Assembly (NCBI RefSeq): GCF_000758625.1 | Contig: NZ_CP009283.1 | Span: forward strand, 3,049,501-3,113,500 | Direction of reading: 5' to 3' | Length of the DNA: 64,000 nt | Source: Paenibacillus sp. FSL R7-0273 | Lineage (GTDB): Bacteria > Bacillota > Bacilli > Paenibacillales > Paenibacillaceae | Part shown: in pieces, positions 36,155 to 44,210 of the stretch | Layout of the letters: each line of letters starts with the position of its first letter | Position numbering within the stretch: position 1 is the stretch's first letter | Translations under genes and position numbers: made by a program | Notes under the pieces: model-generated | Told to the model about the DNA's origin: nothing | The model's input: only the letters and a program-made list of their open reading frames with translations | The model's database searches: none

Positions 36155-37930
36155 TTGAGTAAGCGTTCTATAAACGGAGCAGATTTTACCGCAATGGTTC
36201 TGGCCGGCGCGGAGAAGCTGCAGCAGCATGCAGAGCACGTCAATTCCTTGAATGTATTTCCGGTACCGGATGGGGATACAGGAACCAATATGAATCTGAC
36301 GATGACCGCAGGTGCGAACGAATTGAAAAAGAATAATACCGCCTCTGTCGGTCAATGTGCAGGAGTACTCTCCAAAGGTCTATTGATGGGCGCACGGGGG
36401 AACTCCGGCGTTATTTTGTCACAGCTGTTCAGAGGTCTTGGACGCTACGCCGCCCAATATGATGAGCTGAACACGCAGCAGTTCGCAGCAGCGCTGCAGA
36501 CCGGTGTGGATACAGCCTACAAAGCAGTGGTTAAGCCAGTAGAAGGCACTATTCTTACCGTTGCTAAAGAAGCAGCCAGACATGCCGTATATTTTGCACG
36601 CCGTACGACTGATATTACGGAGCTGATGACGGAAGTGCTGGCCAAAGCGAAGGAAGCGCTGGCGAATACGCCTGAGCTGCTCCCGGTTCTGAAGCAGGTT
36701 GGAGTAGTAGACTCCGGCGGCCAGGGACTTGTCTACATTTATGAAGGATTCCACCAGTATCTGACAAGCGGCACCGCCTCTGTACAGAACACTGTGCAGG
36801 GACAAGCTACTGCGCCTGCTGCAGTACCGGCGTCTGTGCTGACCAAGCCTGCTAACGCGCCTTCATCTGTGCAGTCCTCTGCCCAATCCCAGCTTCATAC
36901 GGAAGATATTGAATTTTTATATGATATGGAGTTCTTCATTAACCGCCAGCTTGGCGGGACCGGAGCTATTTTCGATGAAGAAAAATTCCGGAAAGCGTTG
37001 TCAGTGAACGGCGACTCCATTATTGTCATTTCTGACGATGAGACCATCAAGGTCCATGTACATTCGAAGACACCTGGAGATGTGCTTAATCTGGCTCTGC
37101 TGTACGGGGAAATCACCCAGATTCACATTCTTAACATGCGTGAGCAGCACCGTGACCTGCTGACGGCCGGTATGGATATTGCACCAATGCCTGAGCTGTT
37201 TGCCGAGATTCCAAAGGAGCACAGCACAGTACAGGCACCGGCGGAGCCTCCGGCGGATGACCTCGCACCATACGGCTTCATCGCGGTATCATCCGGTGAC
37301 GGCATCTCTGAGATCTTCAAGAGCCTCGGCGTCGATGTCGTGCTGGCTGGCGGACAGACTATGAATCCTAGTACAGAGGATTTCGTTAATGCGATTTCTT
37401 CAATCTCCGCCAAGCATGTATATCTGCTGCCGAACAACTCTAACATTGTGCTTGCGGCACAGCAGGCCAAGGAGCTGCTTGAGGGTGAGCGTGAGGTCAC
37501 CGTTATTCCGAGCAAGAGCATTCCGCAGGGAATTGCCGCTGCATTTGCCTTCCAGGAGGAGGATGCGGTGGAGACCAATACTGAGAGTATGCTGGAGGCC
37601 ATTTCCCAGGTGAAATCCGGGCAGGTCACCAATGCGGTCCGCGATACGGTTATTGAAGAGCTGGAGATTAAATCCGGACAGTATATCGGGATTTCCAACT
37701 CGAAGATTGTTGCCGCTTCCGACGAGCTGCTGGCAGCCAGTCAGGCGCTGCTGGCGACAATGCTGGTGAACGGTGATGAGATTGTCACTATATTAACCGG
37801 CTCCGATGCTGAAGCAGGCGTTACAGAATCACTGGGCAGCTGGCTGGAGGAAACATACCCGCAGGTGGAAGTAGAAGTGCACGAAGGCGGACAGCCGCTG
37901 TACTACTATCTTTTCTCAGTTGAGCCTTAG
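36155..37930 (+). CDS. fakA: Fatty acid kinase catalytic subunit FakA (DAK2/YloV)
   Basis: A 591-residue protein of the DAK2-fused YloV family, the kinase that phosphorylates fatty acids held by FakB/DegV carriers. The N-terminal dihydroxyacetone-kinase-like domain has NVFPVPDGDTGTNMNLTMTAG and KGLLMGARGNSGVILSQLFRG. A C-terminal DegV-like half follows a low-complexity Ala/Pro/Ser linker near residues 215-245. TTG is the start codon, with GGAAGGGG upstream, giving the same N-terminus as B. subtilis YloV. A degV gene follows directly. The yloU gene found just before yloV in B. subtilis is missing. Confidence 0.92.
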   Translation: MSKRSINGADFTAMVLAGAEKLQQHAEHVNSLNVFPVPDGDTGTNMNLTMTAGANELKKNNTASVGQCAGVLSKGLLMGARGNSGVILSQLFRGLGRYAAQYDELNTQQFAAALQTGVDTAYKAVVKPVEGTILTVAKEAARHAVYFARRTTDITELMTEVLAKAKEALANTPELLPVLKQVGVVDSGGQGLVYIYEGFHQYLTSGTASVQNTVQGQATAPAAVPASVLTKPANAPSSVQSSAQSQLHTEDIEFLYDMEFFINRQLGGTGAIFDEEKFRKALSVNGDSIIVISDDETIKVHVHSKTPGDVLNLALLYGEITQIHILNMREQHRDLLTAGMDIAPMPELFAEIPKEHSTVQAPAEPPADDLAPYGFIAVSSGDGISEIFKSLGVDVVLAGGQTMNPSTEDFVNAISSISAKHVYLLPNNSNIVLAAQQAKELLEGEREVTVIPSKSIPQGIAAAFAFQEEDAVETNTESMLEAISQVKSGQVTNAVRDTVIEELEIKSGQYIGISNSKIVAASDELLAASQALLATMLVNGDEIVTILTGSDAEAGVTESLGSWLEETYPQVEVEVHEGGQPLYYYLFSVEP

Positions 37931-37958
37931 GTATAATTATAGTTTGGGGAGGAAATCC

Positions 37959-38819
37959 ATGAATCGTACGGTTATTGTCACAGACAGCACTTCAGATATC
38001 CCGCCGGCACTGGCGGAGGCGTATGGCATTGAGGTCGTGCCGCTCACGCTTATGTTCGGCGAACAGGCTTTCCGGGATAATCTGGATATGACACCGGAGC
38101 AATTCTATGAGCGTCTTCCCCGCTCACAGCAGCTGCCGACCACCTCGCAGCCGTCACCGGTTGAGTATATGAACGTGTACCGCAGCATTATGGAGCGTTA
38201 TCCGGACAGTCCGGTGCTCTCCTTTCATATTTCATCAGGGCTAAGCGGAACCTACCAGTCTGCTGTGCTTGCCAAATCGATGCTGGAAGAGGAAGGGGAC
38301 CATATCACTGTAGTCGATTCGTTGTCCGCTTCCTACGGCTTCGGGTTCATGGTAGTAGCTGCCGGCCGGATGGCCGCGGAAGGTAAGGAGCCTGCAGAAA
38401 TACTGGAGGCCGTGGAGAAGCTGCGGCAGTCGCGCAAGCTGTATTTCCTGGTCGATACGCTTGAATATCTGCAGAAAGGCGGCAGAATCGGCAAAGCTTC
38501 TGCCATTCTGGGCACACTGCTGAACATCAAGCCGATTCTTTCCATTGATGCGGAAGGCATTATCTACGCCGTAGAGAAGGTCAGGGGCCGCAAGAAGGCG
38601 GTTGCCCGGATGATTGAGCTGTTCAAGAGCGATCTCCCGGGTGTGAATACAATCAACGTGGCCGTGGGTCATACGGCGGAACCGGCTTACGGCGAAGAAT
38701 TTCTGAATGAATTGGCCGGTCACTTTACTCTGGAAGAGAAGGTGCTGACCAATATCGGTCCGGTCGTAGGCAGCCATGTCGGCAACGGGACTTTAGCCGT
38801 GTTCATTTGGCCCGCGTAA
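37959..38819 (+). CDS. DegV family fatty acid-binding protein (FakB-like)
   Basis: A 286-residue DegV protein. It binds one fatty acid molecule and presents it to FakA for phosphorylation, feeding phospholipid synthesis via PlsX/PlsY. Family motifs: VTDSTSDIPP, TTSQPSPVEY, SFHISSGLSGTYQSA and LVDTLEYLQKGGRIG. GGGGAGG (37946-37952) precedes ATG 37959. Its position directly after fakA strongly suggests the two form one kinase. The identity of the preferred acyl chain is not readable. Confidence 0.9.
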   Translation: MNRTVIVTDSTSDIPPALAEAYGIEVVPLTLMFGEQAFRDNLDMTPEQFYERLPRSQQLPTTSQPSPVEYMNVYRSIMERYPDSPVLSFHISSGLSGTYQSAVLAKSMLEEEGDHITVVDSLSASYGFGFMVVAAGRMAAEGKEPAEILEAVEKLRQSRKLYFLVDTLEYLQKGGRIGKASAILGTLLNIKPILSIDAEGIIYAVEKVRGRKKAVARMIELFKSDLPGVNTINVAVGHTAEPAYGEEFLNELAGHFTLEEKVLTNIGPVVGSHVGNGTLAVFIWPA

Positions 38820-38826
38820 ATAGGGG

Positions 38827-40884
38827 ATGAATAAGCTGCTATCACTTGATCAAATTGAAGTCAAACAAATAACTGGCGTGAGCGCTCAAAAGCAAGGCGA
38901 GCTTCACGCCTTTGGCGTCTTTACAGTGAAGGATTTATTAGAATATTATCCGTTCCGTTATGAGGATTTCCGGCCCAAGTCGCTGAGTGAAGTCAAGCAC
39001 GGTGAGAAAGCAACCCTGATTGCAAAGGTAATCGGAATTCCGGTGCTGCAGCGCTTCGGGGGCAAATCGCGGATCAGCTGTAAGCTGGTAGCGGAACCGT
39101 GGATGTTCACAGCTACCTGGTTTAATCAGCCATATGTGCGTGACCAGCTGACCGCAGGCCGTGAGGTAATGATCTCAGGTAAATGGGATCAAAAGCGCAG
39201 CCAGATTACAGTGTCCAGCTATGAATTTCCGGACCGGGGCGAGGGCAAGACCGGGACGCTTCAGCCGGTATATTCGGTTGGGGGCAAGATTACCCAGACC
39301 TGGCTGCGCAAATCCATTAATCAGGGTCTCCAGCAGTTCGGCGAGCTGATTCCGGAAATTCTGCCGCAGGTTATAATACGCAAGTATGATTTTATGCCGC
39401 GCAAAAAAGCAATCGCTACGATCCACCAGCCTGAGGATACCCGTGAAGGCCAGCAGGGACGGCGCCGGATGGTCTATGAGGAGCTGTTCCTGTTCCAGCT
39501 TAAGGTACAGGCGTTCCGGGTGCTCAATCAGGGCAGATTGGACGGAGTCCGGCATACCGTTGATAATGCGACCGTCCGCCAGTTTGTGCGGAGTCTGCCG
39601 TTTGAGCTGACGGATGCCCAGAAGCACGTGGAGCTGGAGATCCTGCAGGATATGCGCTCCGAATCCTGCATGAACCGGCTGCTGCAGGGGGATGTAGGCT
39701 CCGGAAAGACGGTGCTTGCCGCCATTGCCCTGTATGCTTCGGTTAAATCAGGCTTCCAGGGGGCGCTGATGGTGCCGACCGAAATCCTTGCCGAGCAGCA
39801 TATGCGCTCCCTGACAAGGATGCTCGAGCCATTCGGGATTACCGTCGGACTACTGACCGGCAGCGTTAACGGCCGTAAACGCAAGGATCTGCTGGCTTCA
39901 CTGCAGATGGGGATGATTGATATTGTGGTAGGGACCCATGCCCTGATCCAGGAGGATGTATTCTTCCGCTCGCTGGGTTTGGTGGTAACGGATGAGCAGC
40001 ACCGCTTCGGGGTCAACCAGCGCAGCATACTCCGGCGTAAAGGGTACAATCCTGATGTCTTGACGATGACTGCTACGCCTATCCCGCGTACACTGGCTAT
40101 AACAGTATTCGGGGATATGGATGTATCCACACTTTCGGAGCGGCCTAAAGGGCGCGTGCCAATTACCACCTATTGGGTCAAGCATGATCTGATGGAACGG
40201 GTGCTGAAGCTGGTGAACCGTGAGGTTGACCAGGGCAGACAGGCCTATCTGATTTGTCCCCTGATTGAGGAATCGGAGAAGCTGGATGTGCAGAATGCGA
40301 TCGATCTGCATGTGCAGATGTCACAGGCATTCCCGGACTATTCCGTTGGCCTGCTGCACGGCAGGATGACACCTGCAGAGAAGGATGAAGTGATGCGTGC
40401 TTTTTACAGCAACGAAGTCCAGCTGCTGGTCTCTACAACCGTTGTAGAGGTTGGAGTCGATGTTCCCAATGCAACGCTTATGATTATAATGGATGCAGAC
40501 CGTTTCGGCCTGTCGCAGCTGCATCAGCTGCGCGGCCGGGTCGGACGCGGCCAGCATGCCTCTTATTGTGTGCTGGTTGCCGATCCGAAATCCGAAATCG
40601 GCCGGGAACGGATGACGGCAATGACGGATACTGACGACGGGTTCGAGATATCCCGGCGTGATCTGGAGCTGCGCGGCCCCGGCGACTTCTTCGGAACCAA
40701 GCAGAGCGGTCTGCCGGAGTTCAGGCTGGCCGATATGACGGCCGATTTCGAAATTCTCGAGCAGGCCCGGGACGATGCAGCTATGCTCCTGAAGGACACC
40801 TCCTTCTGGACCTCTGCTGATTATGCCCCGCTGCGCAGCTATCTGCAGGCCGAGCAGATATTCCAGGGGGAAATCATCGATTAA
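38827..40884 (+). CDS. recG: ATP-dependent DNA helicase RecG
   Basis: A 685-residue branch-migration helicase that processes stalled forks and recombination intermediates. An N-terminal wedge/OB domain precedes the helicase core; Walker A LLQGDVGSGKTV lies near residue 287, DEQHRFGVNQR near 387, TATPIPRTLA follows, and LRGRVGRGQHASYC is the motif VI region. The length is standard for Firmicutes RecG. It starts 7 nt after the degV stop with AGGGGATG in between. Confidence 0.95.
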   Translation: MNKLLSLDQIEVKQITGVSAQKQGELHAFGVFTVKDLLEYYPFRYEDFRPKSLSEVKHGEKATLIAKVIGIPVLQRFGGKSRISCKLVAEPWMFTATWFNQPYVRDQLTAGREVMISGKWDQKRSQITVSSYEFPDRGEGKTGTLQPVYSVGGKITQTWLRKSINQGLQQFGELIPEILPQVIIRKYDFMPRKKAIATIHQPEDTREGQQGRRRMVYEELFLFQLKVQAFRVLNQGRLDGVRHTVDNATVRQFVRSLPFELTDAQKHVELEILQDMRSESCMNRLLQGDVGSGKTVLAAIALYASVKSGFQGALMVPTEILAEQHMRSLTRMLEPFGITVGLLTGSVNGRKRKDLLASLQMGMIDIVVGTHALIQEDVFFRSLGLVVTDEQHRFGVNQRSILRRKGYNPDVLTMTATPIPRTLAITVFGDMDVSTLSERPKGRVPITTYWVKHDLMERVLKLVNREVDQGRQAYLICPLIEESEKLDVQNAIDLHVQMSQAFPDYSVGLLHGRMTPAEKDEVMRAFYSNEVQLLVSTTVVEVGVDVPNATLMIIMDADRFGLSQLHQLRGRVGRGQHASYCVLVADPKSEIGRERMTAMTDTDDGFEISRRDLELRGPGDFFGTKQSGLPEFRLADMTADFEILEQARDDAAMLLKDTSFWTSADYAPLRSYLQAEQIFQGEIID

Positions 40885-40890
40885 TTAGGC

Positions 40891-40918
40891 ACATGCAGCA
40901 GTCTGCCCTCATATACTG
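40891..40918 (+). promoter_or_regulatory. Putative sigma-K promoter for spoVIF
   Basis: AC (40891-40892), a 17-nt spacer and CATATACTG (40910-40918) resemble the late mother-cell sigma-K consensus (AC, 16-17 nt, CATANNNTA) with one mismatch at the last base. The site is 33 nt before the spoVIF start, and spoVIF is sigma-K dependent in B. subtilis. Confidence 0.45.
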
Positions 40919-40950
40919 TGAATGATTGGATATGACGGGAGGTGCTGCAA

Positions 40951-41238
40951 TTGGGATATCAGCAATACGGAATCAGTCCCCAGCTGGTGGAACGCATTAA
41001 GCTGAAGATGAAGAATCCGGCAGTAAAGGACCGGATCAAGAACATGATTAACGGCATTTCCAAGCAGGAGCTGCAGGATACAGCTGTTGTGCGCAGGCTT
41101 GTAAAGAATGCTGCAGCAGTATTGAACGAGAAGCTGACCGGTGCGCAGGAGGACCAGATCATTAAGTTCGTCATTGCTCAAAAGATCGACCCGAATAATA
41201 CCTTCCACCTTATCCGCCTGTGGGGCATGTTCCGCTGA
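40951..41238 (+). CDS. spoVIF: Stage VI sporulation protein F (SpoVIF)
   Basis: A 95-residue, all-helical protein of the SpoVIF family, which acts in spore coat assembly late in the mother cell. The Paenibacillus-type core reads YGISPQLVERIKLKMKNP, then KQELQDTAVVRRLVKNAA, and ends KIDPNNTFHLIRLWGMFR. TTG 40951 is the start, with GGGAGGTG (40937-40944) upstream; a GTG at 40942 is in frame but sits in that site. I recognise the family from memory and the sequence match to the B. subtilis protein is modest. Confidence 0.8.
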   Translation: MGYQQYGISPQLVERIKLKMKNPAVKDRIKNMINGISKQELQDTAVVRRLVKNAAAVLNEKLTGAQEDQIIKFVIAQKIDPNNTFHLIRLWGMFR

Positions 41239-41258
41239 GCCGGGTATACCAGGGACAA

Positions 41259-41300
41259 CAAAAAGGCGTTTCCGCTTAACATTTGCGGAAACGTCTTTTT
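41259..41300. terminator. Bidirectional terminator between spoVIF and the YitT gene
   Basis: AAAAAGGCGTTTCCGC pairs with GCGGAAACGTCTTTTT across a TTAACATTT-like loop. It serves both converging genes. Confidence 0.85.
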
Positions 41301-41323
41301 GATATTCGAGCCTAGAGCAGAGC

Positions 41324-42196
41324 TTAGCTTATCTTACGGCGTACCCATGCAGCAATGCTGTCCGGCTGATTGGTGCTAACTGTGATTGTGCTGTTCTTGT
41401 CACAGGAATGGACGATGGAGGTAAGAGCATCCTCTTCGAGTCTGCTTGCCAGACAGAACAGTACGCCAGGCTGGCCATCCTTATTGCCGGGCTGGATCAG
41501 CTTGACATCCCGCTTAAGCGAGAGCTGCAGGGCATTGCGGATTTCCTCATAGCGGCTGCTGGTAATCCAGACCGCTCTGGAACGGGAGAGGCCGCGTAGG
41601 GAGAAGCGTACACCCTCAAAGGCGAGCAGATAGGCGATAATGCTGTACATTGCCTGGTCCCAGCCGAACAGCATGCCTCCGGCAAGCAGAATGCAGCAGT
41701 TAAACAGCATGATGACTACTTCGGCTGATTTGGCCGGCCCTCCGTCAGTTAACAGAAAGCCTTGTTCTTTGGCATTTCCTGAGAGTCCGCCTGACCGGAT
41801 CATGATGCCGATCCCGAGACCAAGGCAGAGTCCTCCGGCAACAGCTGCAATCAGCGGGTCAGCGGATACTGCCGGAAAATGATGCAGCGCCAGCGAGCCG
41901 ACGGTGAGGCAAACCAGGCCAAGCAGGGTGTACAATGCAAAACGCAGGTTAATCTGCCGGCGTGTCAGCAGAATAAACGGCAGATTGAACAGGAACAGAA
42001 ACAGGCCAAGCCGCATTTCAGTAAGATGGGCCAGCAGCGCCGACAAGCCGGCAATGCCTCCAAGCACGAGCTTGTGCGGCATCAGGAACAGCTCGAGTCC
42101 GACCGCTGCCAGCAGACCTCCAAAGATGACACAGAGAATACGGATTAGCTTGGTACGGCCTGGAGCCGGAAGTCTATGATTTAAAGGTTGATTCAT
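41324..42196 (-). CDS. YitT family membrane protein
   Basis: A 290-residue protein with about five to six hydrophobic helices in the first two thirds and a DUF2179 soluble domain at the C-terminus (ITSSRYEEIRNALQLSLKRD, IVHSCDKNSTITVSTNQPD). YitT proteins are widespread membrane proteins of unknown transport function. AAGGAGGA lies before the start. It is convergent with spoVIF and probably co-transcribed with nothing else on its 3' side. Confidence 0.88.
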   Translation of the reverse strand: MNQPLNHRLPAPGRTKLIRILCVIFGGLLAAVGLELFLMPHKLVLGGIAGLSALLAHLTEMRLGLFLFLFNLPFILLTRRQINLRFALYTLLGLVCLTVGSLALHHFPAVSADPLIAAVAGGLCLGLGIGIMIRSGGLSGNAKEQGFLLTDGGPAKSAEVVIMLFNCCILLAGGMLFGWDQAMYSIIAYLLAFEGVRFSLRGLSRSRAVWITSSRYEEIRNALQLSLKRDVKLIQPGNKDGQPGVLFCLASRLEEDALTSIVHSCDKNSTITVSTNQPDSIAAWVRRKIS

Positions 42197-42267
42197 CCAA
42201 GGGTTCCTCCTTCGGCAGGGAAACTGTATTGTGTGCCGCCGTAGCGGCGGGAGCAGTATGGTTAGTG

Positions 42268-42651
42268 TTAAGAGGCTGTTAGACAGTTGGATGAACGGTA
42301 TGATCTCACATAATTCGAAGTATATTTAAGCTGGCGGAGCAGCAGGAGCTTCAAACGGTTATAAAAGACCGGATACAGCAGGACGAAGCATACTGCCAGC
42401 CACGTATCCTGAGAGACAGACAAGGGGCTTCCATGATGGACACTGCGCAAAACCGGCACAGACTTCGGCAAAGGCGCGTGCAAACGGGCAGGCTGGGTCA
42501 CTTTATGCTCATAACGTTCAATATGCGGATATTGCTCGGGCTCGGCAAGATTAGCTGCACCGGCAGAGGCGGCGAGCGTCATGAGCAGCAGAAGAGGAAC
42601 AAGCGCTGCACGAAGCCAGACTGTAAGCGGTTTACCTGCGGGATATGTCAT
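42268..42651 (-). CDS. Hypothetical exported or membrane-anchored protein
   Basis: A 127-residue protein with a clear signal-peptide-like N-terminus (VWLRAALVPLLLLMTLAASA, then GAANLAEP). A hydrophilic middle and a second hydrophobic segment near the C-terminus (WLAVCFVLLYPVFYNRLKLL) follow. The start has a strong AAGGAGGTG at normal spacing, which supports a real gene. I do not recognise a family. It precedes the YitT gene on the same strand by 71 nt. Confidence 0.6.
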   Translation of the reverse strand: MTYPAGKPLTVWLRAALVPLLLLMTLAASAGAANLAEPEQYPHIERYEHKVTQPARLHAPLPKSVPVLRSVHHGSPLSVSQDTWLAVCFVLLYPVFYNRLKLLLLRQLKYTSNYVRSYRSSNCLTAS

Positions 42652-42675
42652 TATGGAAACACCTCCTTACTGTAT

Positions 42676-42705
42676 CATATAGTGTAAGCATAGCATATGT
42701 TTCAA
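42676..42705 (-). promoter_or_regulatory. Putative promoter for the exported protein gene
   Basis: On the - strand, TTGAAA (42700-42705), an 18-nt spacer and TATATG (42676-42681). It lies about 25 nt before the gene starting at 42651. The rest of the 42706-42881 gap shows nothing I can interpret. Confidence 0.4.
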
Positions 42706-42881
42706 GGCAGGACCAATTGAACGCCCGCTTTCACAGCCGGAAAATAACCGTGAAGCTGAAGCATAGTGAGTAAATAAGAGTATTTTAAAGAAAAAAAGGA
42801 TTTATGAACATTTTTTTGCCACAAATGTCCTTAATTGACGACATAATGAATGATTACAGACTTGTCATCGTTAGGCAACAG

Positions 42882-42920
42882 AATAAAAGAGCGGAACAGC
42901 CGTCTAACCGGCTCTCCGCC
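42882..42920 (-). terminator. Terminator after the NlpC/P60 lipoprotein gene
   Basis: On the - strand, GCGGA-g-AGCCG pairs with CGGCT-g-TTCCGC around a 6-nt loop, followed by TCTTTTATT. Confidence 0.7.
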
Positions 42921-42932
42921 CTTTATGGACGC

Positions 42933-43871
42933 TTAAAGTACGCGCTGCATGTGCAATATAACATTATTCCAATAGCCTGAATCAAGCTCGCTGATCTGTA
43001 CGCCGGGCTCGCCCCAGGTATGAATAAACTTGCCGCTGCCGATATAAATGCCGACATGCCCTGGGACAGCGTCGCTTTCGAATCGTCCCGGAACGGTAAA
43101 GAAAATCAGATCTCCTGCTTTAAGGTCATTGCGGTTAACCCGCCGCCCGATATTATCCTGGTCACGCGCCAGCCGGGGAAGGTCTACGCCGAATTTTCTG
43201 AATACATGACGGGTAAAGGAGGAGCAGTCGAATTTCTTGGTCTCTTCATAGGAGCCGGCGCCGAAGTCGTAAGGGACTCCCAGGAATTTTTTGGCAAAAG
43301 CGATCAGCTCGTCTGTGTCTACATTGGATGCACTTTGAATCCGCAGCGTTCCTGGAGCTCCCTTGCCGGAGGCCGTACCATTCATTACACCCTTGTCCTT
43401 ATCGGTCGGAGGGGCAATGTTAATCTCGCCGGTTGTCGGATTCCAGCCCACCTCAGTCTGAAGCAGCTTGGAAAGGGCTGTAGGGGTGATGTAGATCTGG
43501 CCGTTACGGCGGATAGGGGCATCCGGCAGCGTCACCTTCTCTCCGAGAGAAAATACCTGGGCGGAGTCGGGCTTCAGCATGTACATCACATCGGTATAGC
43601 CGATTTTGGCATAGCCGCCGCTTGTGCTGTCATCCTTCAGCCGGTATCCGAGGGAGGCTGCCGCCGGCTTGAGCGGTATCCAGAACTTTCCCTGGTTGTC
43701 GGTAACGTATGATTTTTCATAATAGCTGCCGGCAAAGGCGCCTGAAGGTGTGATGGAGTTTGCTTTAGGCTTTTGCTCCGCCTGATAAGATCCGCAGGCG
43801 CTGCCTGTCATGGTTAGAGCGATAAGCATTGCTGCTGCTGCCGATTTTTTGTTGACGGTTATCTTCATCAT
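42933..43871 (-). CDS. NlpC/P60 (C40) peptidase lipoprotein with stalk domain
   Basis: A 312-residue lipoprotein. The signal peptide ends in lipobox TGSAC. Residues about 50-150 resemble the copper amine oxidase N-terminal stalk domain (WIPLKPAAASLGYRLKDD, IYITPTALSKLLQTEVGWNP). From about residue 190 comes an NlpC/P60 domain with the catalytic cysteine in FDCSSFTRHVF and the histidines in VPGHVGIYIGSGKFIHT. It would cleave gamma-D-glutamyl-diaminopimelate bonds in peptidoglycan at the outer membrane face. ATG 43871, with GGAGCGTG upstream, is the chosen start; 43868 is equally possible. Confidence 0.88.
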   Translation of the reverse strand: MMKITVNKKSAAAAMLIALTMTGSACGSYQAEQKPKANSITPSGAFAGSYYEKSYVTDNQGKFWIPLKPAAASLGYRLKDDSTSGGYAKIGYTDVMYMLKPDSAQVFSLGEKVTLPDAPIRRNGQIYITPTALSKLLQTEVGWNPTTGEINIAPPTDKDKGVMNGTASGKGAPGTLRIQSASNVDTDELIAFAKKFLGVPYDFGAGSYEETKKFDCSSFTRHVFRKFGVDLPRLARDQDNIGRRVNRNDLKAGDLIFFTVPGRFESDAVPGHVGIYIGSGKFIHTWGEPGVQISELDSGYWNNVILHMQRVL

Positions 43872-44210
43872 GTATGTCACGCTCCATTTGTTCAAACTGT
43901 AGCTTCATTTTGCGCAAATAGCCGTATTTTATAAGAGTGGACTTGCTGGGTAGGCTTCCTGTTCCTGTATGGATCAGAGCCTTTGCAGCTGAGCTTGTCG
44001 ACATTGTGCGGATATTGTAATATCTGGATTGCTGATTTACGATTGACGGATAAACAACCTCCATATAATATAAAGTTTAATAGAAATGCTGTATCTAATG
44101 AGAGATTGATGTGAGCTTTCGCTTTAATGCTTTTAAAGATGAAAGCGATAATGCTGAGTCGCTCACTTTGATACACGCGCTGATACCGTAAACAGAAAAG
44201 GGGTTATCTG
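43872..44210. other. Gene-free region between the NlpC lipoprotein and the ABC importer
   Basis: 339 nt with no gene I accept. Reading frames on the - strand here lack ribosome binding sites. It must hold the promoters for both flanking genes. The 3' part contains a nested inverted repeat, listed separately. No T-box, S-box or other known riboswitch sequence is visible. Confidence 0.5.
44111..44166 (+). repeat. Nested inverted repeat upstream of the ABC importer
   Basis: GTGAGC (44111-44116) pairs with GCTCAC (44161-44166), and inside it CGCTTT (44120-44125) pairs with AAAGCG (44142-44147). A weak promoter, TTTAAT (44123-44128), 18 nt, GATAAT (44147-44152), overlaps the repeat. It may be an operator or a leader structure. 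Confidence 0.4.

Noticed and set aside
43765..44064. 99-codon frame on the - strand upstream of and overlapping the NlpC lipoprotein
   Set aside because: No ribosome binding site, overlaps the signal peptide region of a clear gene, and no recognisable family.
44140..44153. cre-like sequence TGAAAGCGATAATG upstream of the ABC importer
   Set aside because: The last two consensus bases (CA) do not match, so CcpA binding is unlikely.
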